NCBI GenBank assembly: GCA_023424015.1
Contig: JAFAEM010000006.1
Span: 124,001 to 188,000 of the forward strand
Direction: 5' to 3'
Source of the DNA: Bacteroidota bacterium
GTDB taxonomy: Bacteria; Bacteroidota; Bacteroidia; Chitinophagales; Chitinophagaceae
DNA length: 64,000 nt
Shown here: positions 9,383 through 18,313 of the stretch, piece by piece
How the letters are laid out: every line of letters starts with the position of its first letter
How positions within the stretch are numbered: position 1 is the first letter of the stretch
Notes under the pieces: generated by a model
Told to the model about the DNA's origin: nothing
What the model saw: only the letters and a program-made list of their open reading frames with translations
Database searches by the model: none
Translations under genes and position numbers: made by a program

Positions 9383-11446
9383 ATGAAAAAACTATTGCTT
9401 CCAATTGTATTGGTTTTAACGTTAAATGCCTTCTCACAATTCAACCAGCCCTGGAAGGGAAAAAAATGTGCGGTCGTGATTACGTATGACGATGCGATCG
9501 ATCAGCATCTGGACAATGCTGCTCCGCTTCTTGACAGCCTGGGATTGAAAGCAACGTTTTATGTCACCGGGTTCTCCGTATCCATGCAGGCAAGATTGAA
9601 TGAATGGAAGAAGCTCGCAGAAAACCAACATGAACTGGGCAATCATACCCTTTTTCATCCCTGCCTGGGAGGCATGCCTGGTCGCGATTGGGTAAGCCCT
9701 GAAATCGATATGAACCGATACACCGTGGCACGCATGCAGAATGAGATCAAGATGACAAATCTTTTTCTCCGGGCAATAGATGGAAAAACATCAAGAACAT
9801 TCGCGTATACCTGTGGTGATATGAAGATCGGTGAGGTATCATTTATCGATGAACTGAAAAAAGATTTTGTAGCTGCCAGGGGTGTAAAAAGCCGGATGCA
9901 AAAGATCAGTGATATAGATCTTTATAACGTGGATTGTTTTGGCGTAAATGGAGAATCCGGTGATCAAATGATCGAATGGGTGAAAAAGGCGATGGAGACC
10001 AATTCTTTGCTGGTTATATTGTTTCATGGCGTAGGCGGCGGTAATCCGCTTAATGTTTCAGTAGAGGCGCATCGCGAAGTGTTGGAATTCATCAAAAAAA
10101 ACGAAAAGGATATATGGGTAGCGCCTATGGTGGAAACGGCCGAACATATCCGTCAATGGCAGGAACGAGATAAAGCCTTCAAAATACAACAACAGGAAAC
10201 GCAGGACGACTATAAAAACATGCTGGCGCAATTAAAAATCTCGTCAACACGTAGCGGTCCTTCCGGAAATCCCTCTGCGCCGAATGCGGCTAATACCGAC
10301 GAATCAAAAGCAACTCCATATACTTCACTTCCGGATCCTCTACTATTGAAAAATGGTAAAAAAGTAAACGATGCAAAAACCTGGTGGAACAAAAGACGAC
10401 CTGAAATAATGGAAGACTTTGACCGGGAAATTTATGGCCGGGTACCAAGACAAACACCAAAAGTAAACTGGATATTGGTGAATACTGTTGATACGACAGT
10501 TGGCGATATTACAGCAGTGACAAAAAACCTGATAGGCCGCGTTGACAATTCATCCTATCCGCAAATAGATGTTGACATCCAACTTTCAATCACCACGCCA
10601 CGCGAGCGCAGCAAGCCTGCACCCGTGATGTTACATTTTGGATTTGTATTTCCCCCGGGGTTCAGACCACCGGCACCAGGTACAACAGCACAACAAAAAA
10701 GCTGGCAGGAGCAGGTCTTGGAAAAAGGATGGGGCTATGCAATTTTAGTCCCTACCAGTATACAGGCTGATAACGGCGCAGGTTTGACAAGGGGCATCAT
10801 TGGCCTTGTCAATAAAGGAATGCCACGCAAACCCGATGATTGGGGCGCATTGCGTGCCTGGGCATGGGGCGCCAGCCGGGCGATCGATTATTTTGAAACA
10901 GATAACAGTGTCGATGCAAAACAGGTAGGCATTGAAGGATTATCCAGGTATGGCAAAGCAGCAATTGTCGCCATGGCTTATGAACCACGAATCTCGGTCG
11001 GGTTTATCGGATCATCAGGCGCTGGTGGAACAAAAATATTGCGTCGCATGCTTGGCGAACAGGTCGAAAATCTTGCCTCCTCCGCGGAGTATCATTGGTT
11101 TGCCGGCAATTTTATAAAATATGCAGGGCCTCTTACGGCGAACGAACTTCCTGTAGACGCACACCAACTTGTTGCATTATGTGCACCGAGACCTGTGTTC
11201 ATCAGCGCGGGCTCTCCCACTGTAGAAGGACAATGGGTAGATGCAAAAGGAATGTTTTTGGGAGGTGCGCACGCGGGACCTGTGTACAGGTTATTCGGAA
11301 AAAAAGACCTGGGAACTTCAAACTTTCCACCTATTGAAACCAGTTTGACAGATGGCGAGCTCGCATTCCGGCAACACAGCGGCGGACATACCACGGGGCC
11401 GAACTGGCCGACTTTTTTGAAATGGGCAAGCCGGTACATCAAATAA
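9383..11446 (+). CDS. Fusion of NodB-type polysaccharide deacetylase (CE4-like) and CE15 glucuronoyl-esterase-like domain
   Basis: A Sec signal (to about residue 18) is followed by a NodB domain (about 25-260) with the metal and catalytic Asp pair D36-D37 in TYDD and the metal histidines H88 and H92 in GNHTLFHP. A Pro/Ser/Asn/Thr-rich linker covers about 285-315. Residues 320-687 form an alpha/beta-hydrolase of CE15 type, with S521 in EGLSRYGKAA and H669 in SGGHTTGPNWPTFLKW; the usual Cys before the Ser is Leu here. CE15 enzymes cut the ester between 4-O-methyl-glucuronate on xylan and lignin, and CE4 enzymes remove N- or O-acetyl groups. Joining the two would attack two decorations of the same xylan. 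It ends the + strand cluster and faces the broken esterase gene with a 30-bp gap. Confidence 0.85.
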   Translation: MKKLLLPIVLVLTLNAFSQFNQPWKGKKCAVVITYDDAIDQHLDNAAPLLDSLGLKATFYVTGFSVSMQARLNEWKKLAENQHELGNHTLFHPCLGGMPGRDWVSPEIDMNRYTVARMQNEIKMTNLFLRAIDGKTSRTFAYTCGDMKIGEVSFIDELKKDFVAARGVKSRMQKISDIDLYNVDCFGVNGESGDQMIEWVKKAMETNSLLVILFHGVGGGNPLNVSVEAHREVLEFIKKNEKDIWVAPMVETAEHIRQWQERDKAFKIQQQETQDDYKNMLAQLKISSTRSGPSGNPSAPNAANTDESKATPYTSLPDPLLLKNGKKVNDAKTWWNKRRPEIMEDFDREIYGRVPRQTPKVNWILVNTVDTTVGDITAVTKNLIGRVDNSSYPQIDVDIQLSITTPRERSKPAPVMLHFGFVFPPGFRPPAPGTTAQQKSWQEQVLEKGWGYAILVPTSIQADNGAGLTRGIIGLVNKGMPRKPDDWGALRAWAWGASRAIDYFETDNSVDAKQVGIEGLSRYGKAAIVAMAYEPRISVGFIGSSGAGGTKILRRMLGEQVENLASSAEYHWFAGNFIKYAGPLTANELPVDAHQLVALCAPRPVFISAGSPTVEGQWVDAKGMFLGGAHAGPVYRLFGKKDLGTSNFPPIETSLTDGELAFRQHSGGHTTGPNWPTFLKWASRYIK

Positions 11447-11476
11447 GGGGAATTTAATTACTGCAAATGACACTTG

Positions 11477-12295
11477 CTAATTTCCATTTTCCTTCTTCGC
11501 AAATTTTTGCAAATAGGTTTCTGCAAATCGTTTGCCCATCACTCGCTGACCATTTGAATCGAAATGTATCTGGTCACCCTTATGCTCAAGATCCCCGGTT
11601 GTAATCACTGACGTAAAGCTATCCTGGGATGAATAACTCCTAATTTCTTCGTTTATCCGCTCCCAATTGCTGCTGTCAGTGGAAAATGAACCTAACTCCC
11701 CAATTAATACCGGGAGCTGGTTGTCACCGGCAGCCGACCTGAAACGCGAAATAAGAGTTCGCAATCGCTCAGCATATAACGGAATATCTCGTTCATTCGC
11801 ATCGGTTTCACCCTAGTGCCATAATATGCCTTTCAAGGTGCCGTTCCTGCGTGCAATCGCCAACATGCTTAAAAAATTAGAATAAAGCTTTACATCCCGA
11901 TGAACAGAATCGCCCAGCCACTGACTGATAGAACTACCACCGACCGCACAGGGAACTAGCAACACGGAAATGCTGTCAGGAATATGTTTTAGCAATGTTG
12001 TTCCAAAAGAATACCCGCAATCAAGACCTATGCGGCCTGGTTCGTAAAAATGTAACGGCTCCTTCGCCATCACAACCTGTCCGTCCTTGTTAATCGTCAG
12101 TAATCTTTTTTCAGGTATTGTATCCTGTGATTCCACGGTACCCCGTCCGGCCATATTTGACTGGCCGGCCATAATAAATACCCAGGTATTATTTACTCCT
12201 TTCATTTCGCGAAGATCAGCTGCACGCGGTTGTGACTGGCTACGGTTGCAGACAGTGCAAAACAAGCTGACCAAAATAAACAAACTATTCTTCAT
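11477..12295 (-). pseudogene. SASA-type acetylesterase interrupted by one in-frame TAG
   Basis: Reading from the ATG at 12295, the frame gives a Sec signal and the nucleophile block AGQSNMAGRG, runs to GILWH, and meets TAG at 11815-11813. The same frame then continues without further stops as GETDAN to the real stop at 11477. It keeps the Asp-His block GDQIHFDS near the C-terminus. The expected family motif is WHQGE, so the stop sits exactly on the Gln codon; CAG to TAG is one base change (G to A at 11815 on the + strand). The joined product would be 272 residues, normal for the short SASA/CE6-like family. TAG ends other genes here, for example the one ending at 3820, so it is a true stop. 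It is the last gene of the AraC-led operon, 12 bp after its neighbour. Confidence 0.85.
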
Positions 12296-12307
12296 CGCTA
12301 CTTGTCC

Positions 12308-13582
12308 TTACTCAAAAAAGGGGATCCCCGGCCATGCATATTTTTTCATTGCCTCTTCATTGATCTCCACTCCGATACCCGGTTTTTCCGATAGTGTAAT
12401 AAAACTGTCTTTAACCCACTCCCCATCGTAGTCAACGATTTCTTTGAACATGGGCTGCGTATGAAAATACGACTGCCATTCCAGGATCATGAAATTGGGT
12501 ACTGAAGCGCAGACATGAGCCGATGCCATAGCACCCAGGAATGACGCGACCATATGCGGAGCAAATGGTGTATAATAAAGATTGGCAAGATTCGCGATCC
12601 GCTGTCCCTCTCCCAGCCCGCCAGCCTTTTGCAGATCAGGCATTACGATATCCACAGCACCAATTTCCAGCAGCCTTCTGAAACCGTGGGCAAGGTAATG
12701 ATTTTCGCCTGCGCAGATCGGTGTACTGGTCGATTCGGTGATCAGCTTATACGCTTCGGCATTCTCAGCAGGTATGGGTTCTTCCAGCCACATCAGGTTT
12801 AAATGCTCCAGGCGCTTTGCGACGGCCTGTCCAGTCACCGCATCATAACGGCCATGCATATCGACGCAGATATCAATCTTTGGTCCTACCGCTTCCCTGG
12901 CTGCACTGATCTGGTCCACCATCCGCTGCAACTCCGCCGGGCTTGCTGTCCAGTTGTAGAAATCATACTTATTCGGATCATTAGCCTGGTCAAGATCAAA
13001 CTTAATCGCATTAAACCCCATCTCCTTTGATTTGAGGGCAGCCTCTGCAAAATCTTTGGGTGTAGGCAGATTCCGCTGATATAAGGCTGTGTCACAGTAC
13101 ACCCTGATCTTATCACGAAACTTACCACCAAGCAACTGGTACACTGGCAGGTTAAGCGCTTTACCGGCCAGGTCCCACAGTGCAGTTTCAATGGCTGAAA
13201 GTACCGCTACATACATCCCCGACTGGGCGCCCTGGAAAAAACCGGAGCGGCGAATGTCTTCAAACAAACGATGCACATTCAACGGATTTTTTCCTTTGAG
13301 CCGGTTGCCGAAATTTTTCACAAGGTGATAAGTTCCGGGTACCGCATCCACCCCTTCACCGCATCCCCATATATCCTGGTTGGTATAGACTTTTACAAAA
13401 ACACTTCCTCTTATATAACCACATTTCACCTCTGTTATCTTAAGATCAGCTGGTGCGGAACGCCTGGGATTTCTTTCAATAGCGTTTTCATATCCCTGTC
13501 CGAAAGAACCTAATGAAGCCAGCGGGGCCAGTGCCGAGCCGAGGGCAGCTTTTTTAAGAAACGATCTCCTTGAGTTTAACAT
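12308..13582 (-). CDS. Tat-exported mandelate racemase/muconate lactonizing enzyme family protein (sugar-acid dehydratase-like), copy 1
   Basis: This 424-residue enolase-superfamily protein has a clear twin-arginine signal, SRRSFLKK at residues 4-11, followed by an Ala/Leu/Gly-rich segment. The capping domain covers about 48-165. The barrel carries the metal ligands D241 (VDMHG), E267 (WLEEP) and E293 (AGENH), K194 on the second strand (IKFDLD), D316 (MPDLQKAGG) and H343 (FAPHM). Subgroup members dehydrate aldonic or uronic acids to 2-keto-3-deoxy acids. The Tat signal puts it outside the cytoplasm, which is uncommon for this family. It lies 45 bp after an RraA-like gene and 12 bp before the broken esterase. 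The precise acid dehydrated cannot be read from the sequence. Confidence 0.85.
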   Translation of the reverse strand: MLNSRRSFLKKAALGSALAPLASLGSFGQGYENAIERNPRRSAPADLKITEVKCGYIRGSVFVKVYTNQDIWGCGEGVDAVPGTYHLVKNFGNRLKGKNPLNVHRLFEDIRRSGFFQGAQSGMYVAVLSAIETALWDLAGKALNLPVYQLLGGKFRDKIRVYCDTALYQRNLPTPKDFAEAALKSKEMGFNAIKFDLDQANDPNKYDFYNWTASPAELQRMVDQISAAREAVGPKIDICVDMHGRYDAVTGQAVAKRLEHLNLMWLEEPIPAENAEAYKLITESTSTPICAGENHYLAHGFRRLLEIGAVDIVMPDLQKAGGLGEGQRIANLANLYYTPFAPHMVASFLGAMASAHVCASVPNFMILEWQSYFHTQPMFKEIVDYDGEWVKDSFITLSEKPGIGVEINEEAMKKYAWPGIPFFE

Positions 13583-13627
13583 CTTACGGTTTTTTAAAAA
13601 TTATAAATAAGGACCCACTAATAATTT

Positions 13628-14578
13628 TTACCAGGTACGACCTTTCAATAATTCCTGTATCTGCGATTTTGGTACAGGCAATTCATCCATATGGTCATTC
13701 AGCCATTTTGAAAAATCTCTTTCAATCTCCTCACTCCACCTGGTATCGATCTGCCCCGAGGTGTACTTTCCTTCGCGCAGCCGCTGGTGACTAAACATAT
13801 CACGAAGCCTGACCAGTTCTGAAACCTTTACAACTTTTTCTGCCAAATGCGGAGGTATGAAAATCACACCGCCATCACGTCCCAGCACAATATCCCCCGG
13901 CATAACCGTCGCTTTGCCGATCCTGGTAGGCTGGTTTATGCCAACCAGGGTAGTGTTCAAGTCACCAGCCGGGTTATTAAGGTGGTGAGATGGATGATAA
14001 GACCTGAAAAAGGAAGTGAATGATCCCAGTTCCTTCAAACCGTTTATATCCCGAATAGCGCCGTCGTACACGATGCCATTGCCCGTTTTCGAAAAGATGG
14101 CGTTGCCAAGATTATCGCCTACTGTCGGGCCATCCTCATGCGCACCAAACTGATCCACGACATATACATCGCGTTTTACCAGCAATTCGATGGGCCAGGT
14201 GTTTTGTGATTTTACCCGCTTATCACGTATATGCCCTGTATCATCAATAGCCCTTTGCAGGTCCGGTCGTCCAGGCATGAAAGTAGCGGTAACAGCACGA
14301 CCCACTAATACGCTATCCGGGTTGATCGATTGCCAGCCATCATCATACTGGTGTTTATAATTTTCATTTCTCAAAACCGCCCAGGCTTCTTCAAGTGTCA
14401 CCAACTTCATGCGATTAAGGATAGAGTCCGGTACTTTGGGCCGGCCGTCGGCAAAACGATCACCTTTCCATTCACGGGTTAAGAAAAGTAATTGCTCTTT
14501 TGTTATTTGCTGACTAATGGTAAGCTGGTGTAAAAAAAGCATTACCAAAAACAGTACTAAACCTCTTTTTCTAGCCAT
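13628..14578 (-). CDS. Secreted RraA-family protein (HMG/CHA aldolase-like), copy 1
   Basis: The 316-residue protein starts with a Sec-type signal (about residues 5-23). The RraA fold covers about 60-270 and includes GRAVTATFMPGRPD and PGDIVLGRDGGVIFIPP. The family aldolase signature D-x20-R-D is intact as D155 (VGDNLGN), R176 and D177 (AIRDING). In known aldolases this binds a divalent metal and pyruvate enolate, and the cut is a retro-aldol giving pyruvate or a related 2-oxoacid. RNase E-binding RraA proteins are short cytoplasmic proteins, so that role is unlikely here. The C-terminal extension ends KGRTW, almost the same as in copy 2. It stands between the BASS carrier and enolase-family copy 1 with short gaps. 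Secretion of an RraA-fold aldolase is unusual. Confidence 0.82.
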   Translation of the reverse strand: MARKRGLVLFLVMLFLHQLTISQQITKEQLLFLTREWKGDRFADGRPKVPDSILNRMKLVTLEEAWAVLRNENYKHQYDDGWQSINPDSVLVGRAVTATFMPGRPDLQRAIDDTGHIRDKRVKSQNTWPIELLVKRDVYVVDQFGAHEDGPTVGDNLGNAIFSKTGNGIVYDGAIRDINGLKELGSFTSFFRSYHPSHHLNNPAGDLNTTLVGINQPTRIGKATVMPGDIVLGRDGGVIFIPPHLAEKVVKVSELVRLRDMFSHQRLREGKYTSGQIDTRWSEEIERDFSKWLNDHMDELPVPKSQIQELLKGRTW

Positions 14579-14604
14579 ATTGAAGAATTTGATAGTTGAA
14601 AATG

Positions 14605-15729
14605 TTAATGTGCTACTTCCCTGTCTTCTGTATTCTCAACAACTTCTTTCGGAAGTCTGCCATGCCACCAGCTTGCCAGCATTGAGCCGGTAATATTCAT
14701 CAATGGACCAAATACCGCAGCTGCCAGTCCTACCGTCGCGATCTTACCCATCTCTTTGGCAATGCCGGAAGCAAGGCCGGCATTCTGCATACCCACTTCG
14801 ATAGCGATAGTACGGCAATCTCTTTCCGGCATTTTGAACAACCTGGCCGACCAGTATCCAAGCAAATAACCAAAGAGGTTGTGTATGAGCACCACGCCTA
14901 TAAGTGCGGGTCCGATCGTCAGCAGGCTTTCTCTCCCGGCAGCGGTAATGATCGTGATAATAAAAGCGATACCAAACATAGAAACTATTGGCATCGCTTT
15001 ATCGAGCCATTGTGACCTGCCGCTTAAAAGTTTATTGAAAATAAGGCCGGCCCCAATCGGTATGATGATCATCTTTATGATATCCCACATCATCTTCAAA
15101 ATATCCACTTCAATCAATGCGCCTGCGAACAGCTTCATTAAAACAGGAGTGATAAACGGGGCGAGCAAAGTAGTGGTGGCAGTCACCGTAATAGATAAAG
15201 CCAGATTTGCCTTTGCCAGGTATGACATCACATTGGAAGCAAGACCACTTGGTGAACAGCCGATCAATACTATACCCGCCGCTATTTCCGCGGGAAAATT
15301 TGTCAGCTGTGCCAGTGTAAATCCCATCAATGGCATAATGATAAACTGGCTGAATACACCAATTACAACACCTTTGGGTGTCTTTACTACGCCGGCAAAG
15401 TCCTTCACACTCATAGAAGTGCCCATACCAAACATGATCAGCTGGATCAGTGGGATGATCAAAGCACTTAACTTAAAATCTCCCCATGACTGGAAATATT
15501 CAGGGTGATACAGCGCAAGAGAAACAGCAGCGAATATGACCAGGGTAAAGGACAGTCCTTTCAATAACTTTCTACCACGGAAAGCAATGGAAAGACTAAA
15601 AAAGAACAACATCAAAAACCATCCCGCCCAACCATGTTGCTGTTGTACGGTTAAAAATATCCAGACCGCCAGGAAAATTGCTGCCAGTATATAAAAGAAA
15701 TCACTTGATTGTTTTTTTGAAAATGGCAT
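14605..15729 (-). CDS. Bile acid:sodium symporter (BASS) family transporter
   Basis: The 374-residue protein has about ten hydrophobic segments. The first three lie within residues 10-75, and the BASS core begins with QLIMFGMGTSMSVKDF near residue 96. GCSPSGLASNVMSYLAKAN near residue 157 and EVGMQNAGLASGIA near residue 315 are the two crossed-helix sodium-site motifs of the family. BASS members co-transport organic acids with sodium; known examples besides bile acids are pyruvate (plant BASS2) and ketopantoate (PanS). It sits between two RraA/enolase-family gene pairs, so uptake of pyruvate or another 2-oxoacid made in the periplasm is a sensible inference. It starts 80 bp after the previous stop and is followed by a 26-bp gap. 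Confidence 0.88.
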   Translation of the reverse strand: MPFSKKQSSDFFYILAAIFLAVWIFLTVQQQHGWAGWFLMLFFFSLSIAFRGRKLLKGLSFTLVIFAAVSLALYHPEYFQSWGDFKLSALIIPLIQLIMFGMGTSMSVKDFAGVVKTPKGVVIGVFSQFIIMPLMGFTLAQLTNFPAEIAAGIVLIGCSPSGLASNVMSYLAKANLALSITVTATTTLLAPFITPVLMKLFAGALIEVDILKMMWDIIKMIIIPIGAGLIFNKLLSGRSQWLDKAMPIVSMFGIAFIITIITAAGRESLLTIGPALIGVVLIHNLFGYLLGYWSARLFKMPERDCRTIAIEVGMQNAGLASGIAKEMGKIATVGLAAAVFGPLMNITGSMLASWWHGRLPKEVVENTEDREVAH

Positions 15730-15809
15730 AGCGGTAGAATGATTTTATATTTTGGTAGATCTAAATCCGGGGATTGCTATCGCACCGGCGCTTTGAATCG
15801 GTTATACAT

Positions 15810-17306
15810 TTAACTAAATATCCGGTCATGCGAACGGCGTTCGTTCCATTGGTTGGTCGGTTCAAAATAGCTTTTATCGGAAGAGTGCAGATGTTTTTTC
15901 AACACTTCTTCATTTAGCTCGATACCTAAACCTGGCGTAAGTGGCACATCAGCAAAACCTTTTGTGATCATCTTTTTACCGTCTTTTGTTTTCACCAGGT
16001 CTTCCCACCATGGAATATCAACAGAATGATGCTCCAGCGATAAGAAATTCTGTGTGGCAGCAGCGCAATGCACATTTGCCATAAACGAAACCGGCGTACC
16101 AGCCTGGTGCATTGCCATAGCTATCCCATATTCCTCTGCATAATCACCAATCCTTTTTGTCTCGAGCAAACCACCCGAGGATGCCAGGTCAGGATGTACA
16201 ATATCTACAGCGCGCTCATCGATCAGGGGCTTGAAATGTTTCAGCAGATAAATATCCTCCCCTGTGGTTGTAGGTGTCTCGAGTGCATCGGTGAGTCTTT
16301 TCCATTGTTCTGTATATTCCCAGGATACAACGTCTTCCAGCCAGGCCAACCTGTACTTTTCCAGTGCTTTTCCTAACCTGATACCATTGTTATAATCGAA
16401 ATGTCCATAATGATCGGTAGAAATAGGAATTTCATATCCTACCATGTTCCGAACATTCTCCACCAGTTCCTGTAATATTTCCAAACCTTTATCGGTTATC
16501 TGTATTTGCGTAAAAGGATGGAGGGTATTACCATATGACATGTAGTTATCCTGGTCGCCCCATTGGGCCAGGTTGCCCTGCGCATTTTCCCAGAATTTGT
16601 TGTTGACCATGGTATCCTTTATGCCTTTCAATTTTGCGATAGAAACATCCATTTTCAACCATGTGTATCCCTGCTCCTCGGTACGAATTTTTATCAGTCT
16701 TTTTTGTTCCTCGGGGTCTCTTGACTCGGGAGTGTCAGCGTAGATCCTGATCTTATCACGATATCTTCCACCCAGAAGTTGCCAGCAGGGAACGTTATAA
16801 GCCTTGCCGCAGATATCCCATAGCGCCATTTCTACGGCGCAGACTCCACCAGCCTGCCGGGCCTGTCCGCCAAACTGTTTTATGGCTTTGAAAAGTTGTT
16901 CAACGTTACACGGATTCTTACCGAGGATCCTGCTCTTAAGCATCAGGGCATATCTCACATCGGCAGCGTCACGTACTTCACCCAGCCCATAGATACCCTG
17001 GTTGGTATCTATGCGAATAATGGCGGTGCCACCCATTACAGCCGTAAGACAATAACGCATGTCGGTTATCTTTAAATCCGAAGGGCCCGAATAGCGACTT
17101 ACCTTTTGCGTGCTTTGTGCAATAAGATCTTCGATGGGGGATAATGCAAATGCGCTGCCCAATGCAATACCGCCGAGCGCCGATCTTTTTAGAAAATTTC
17201 GGCGACTGGTTCCCTGCTCTTCAGTATTATTTCCTGTTAATGGTTGCTCAATGTTCTCCTCTTCTTTTAGCCCGAGCCTGGCTAATATTTTTTGTGAAGG
17301 CGTCAT
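15810..17306 (-). CDS. Tat-exported mandelate racemase/muconate lactonizing enzyme family protein, copy 2
   Basis: This 498-residue enolase-superfamily protein has a polar extension of about 33 residues and then a twin-arginine signal (SRRNFLKR, residues 34-41, followed by an Ala/Gly/Leu run). The barrel has K218 (LKMDV), metal ligands D298 (STDHYG), E324 (AWLEDV) and E350 (TGEDIY), D373 (HPDLASSGG) and H400 (AMHQAG). An insertion around 225-270 makes it about 40 residues longer in the barrel than copy 1, and sequence identity with copy 1 looks low, so the two probably act on different acids. It lies 54 bp after RraA-like copy 2, which repeats the gene order seen downstream. The likely reaction is sugar-acid dehydration outside the cytoplasm; the substrate is unknown. 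Confidence 0.85.
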   Translation of the reverse strand: MTPSQKILARLGLKEEENIEQPLTGNNTEEQGTSRRNFLKRSALGGIALGSAFALSPIEDLIAQSTQKVSRYSGPSDLKITDMRYCLTAVMGGTAIIRIDTNQGIYGLGEVRDAADVRYALMLKSRILGKNPCNVEQLFKAIKQFGGQARQAGGVCAVEMALWDICGKAYNVPCWQLLGGRYRDKIRIYADTPESRDPEEQKRLIKIRTEEQGYTWLKMDVSIAKLKGIKDTMVNNKFWENAQGNLAQWGDQDNYMSYGNTLHPFTQIQITDKGLEILQELVENVRNMVGYEIPISTDHYGHFDYNNGIRLGKALEKYRLAWLEDVVSWEYTEQWKRLTDALETPTTTGEDIYLLKHFKPLIDERAVDIVHPDLASSGGLLETKRIGDYAEEYGIAMAMHQAGTPVSFMANVHCAAATQNFLSLEHHSVDIPWWEDLVKTKDGKKMITKGFADVPLTPGLGIELNEEVLKKHLHSSDKSYFEPTNQWNERRSHDRIFS

Positions 17307-17360
17307 AACTATAGCTTTTTAAAATATGAATGTGGTATGTGGTTGAATCTTGTCATTGGT

Positions 17361-18287
17361 CTACCAGGTACGGTCTTTCATAAACTTGTCAAGTTCGGCC
17401 CGGGTCATCGGAATTTTACCGGGATTTTCATCGAGCCATTTCAGGAAATCTTTTTTAATCTCGTCGGTCCATTGTGTGTCGATCTGACCTGGTGTAAATT
17501 TTCCTTCCCGCAAACGCTGATGCCCAAATTGATCTTTCAATGCAATGAACTCAGCATTCAATACTACTTCTTCCAATAAGTGAGCTGGGATGAACACCAC
17601 CCCATTCTTTTTGGCCAGTACAGCATCACCCGGTAATACCATCGCCCTGCCCATCCGGATGGGCACGTTGATACCGCCCAGCATCATTTGTTGAATGTAG
17701 GAGGGATCGCTGCCTTTTATCCAGGCATTAAATCCCTTTATTTCCTCGAGACCTTCGATATCCCTTACGGAACCATAAAAGATTACGCCCCGTAATGATT
17801 TTGCATAAATGGCGTTGCCGAGGTTATCGCCTATCAAAGTGCCGTCTACGATTTTCCCATAGCTGTCAGCCACGTATATGTCACCGTTGCTGAGTACATC
17901 AATGGGCCAGGAGTTTGTAGCCCCGATCCGACCTTCCGCTTTTCCGGTAGCTTTTATTAAATTATCTATATCCGGACGAAGGGGCAGATACTGTGCAGTA
18001 ACTGCCCTGCCTGTCATCACAGAGTCGGTATGCAAAACTGTCCAGTCACCTTCAAATTGGTTGTGATAACCTTTATTTCGCAGTATACCCCACGCTTCTT
18101 CCAGGCGAACAGCTTTTAACCGCCGCAGAAGATCATCCGGCACTTTTGGTCTGCCATCGGGGAATCGTTCCCCCTTCCAATCAGGTGTAAGACTTTTAAT
18201 CTCCTCGCTTGTCGGAGTTACACGTTGTGCGGAGCACAAGAGGACGGAGCAAGTCAATAATGCAAAAAGAGAAATGTACTTTATCAT
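17361..18287 (-). CDS. Secreted RraA-family protein (HMG/CHA aldolase-like), copy 2
   Basis: The 308-residue protein starts with a Sec signal (hydrophobic residues 5-20, ending SAQ). It aligns along its full length with copy 1: both have WKGERF or WKGDRF followed by DGRPKVPD, GRAVTA, GHQRLREGK or SHQRLREGK, and end in DRTW or GRTW. The active-site signature D-x20-R-D is kept as D154 (IGDNLGN), R175 and D176 (VRDIEGL). Metal-dependent 2-oxoacid aldol cleavage in the periplasm is inferred from the family. It lies 26 bp after the FGGY kinase stop and 54 bp before enolase-family copy 2. The paired repeat of this gene with an enolase-family gene argues that each pair works as dehydratase plus aldolase. 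Confidence 0.82.
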   Translation of the reverse strand: MIKYISLFALLTCSVLLCSAQRVTPTSEEIKSLTPDWKGERFPDGRPKVPDDLLRRLKAVRLEEAWGILRNKGYHNQFEGDWTVLHTDSVMTGRAVTAQYLPLRPDIDNLIKATGKAEGRIGATNSWPIDVLSNGDIYVADSYGKIVDGTLIGDNLGNAIYAKSLRGVIFYGSVRDIEGLEEIKGFNAWIKGSDPSYIQQMMLGGINVPIRMGRAMVLPGDAVLAKKNGVVFIPAHLLEEVVLNAEFIALKDQFGHQRLREGKFTPGQIDTQWTDEIKKDFLKWLDENPGKIPMTRAELDKFMKDRTW

Positions 18288-18313
18288 ATAGCAATCGTTT
18301 TTTAGTTTTTAAA

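Noticed and set aside
11813..11815. TAG read as an amino acid (amber suppression)
   Set aside because: TAG clearly ends other genes in the window, and only this one gene would need readthrough.
13628..14578. RraA-like protein as an RNase E regulator
   Set aside because: It has a secretion signal, an aldolase D-x20-R-D signature and a catabolic operon setting.
14879..15508. 209-codon open frame on the strand opposite the BASS gene
   Set aside because: It lies wholly inside a well-supported membrane-protein gene and is a reflection of its codon pattern.
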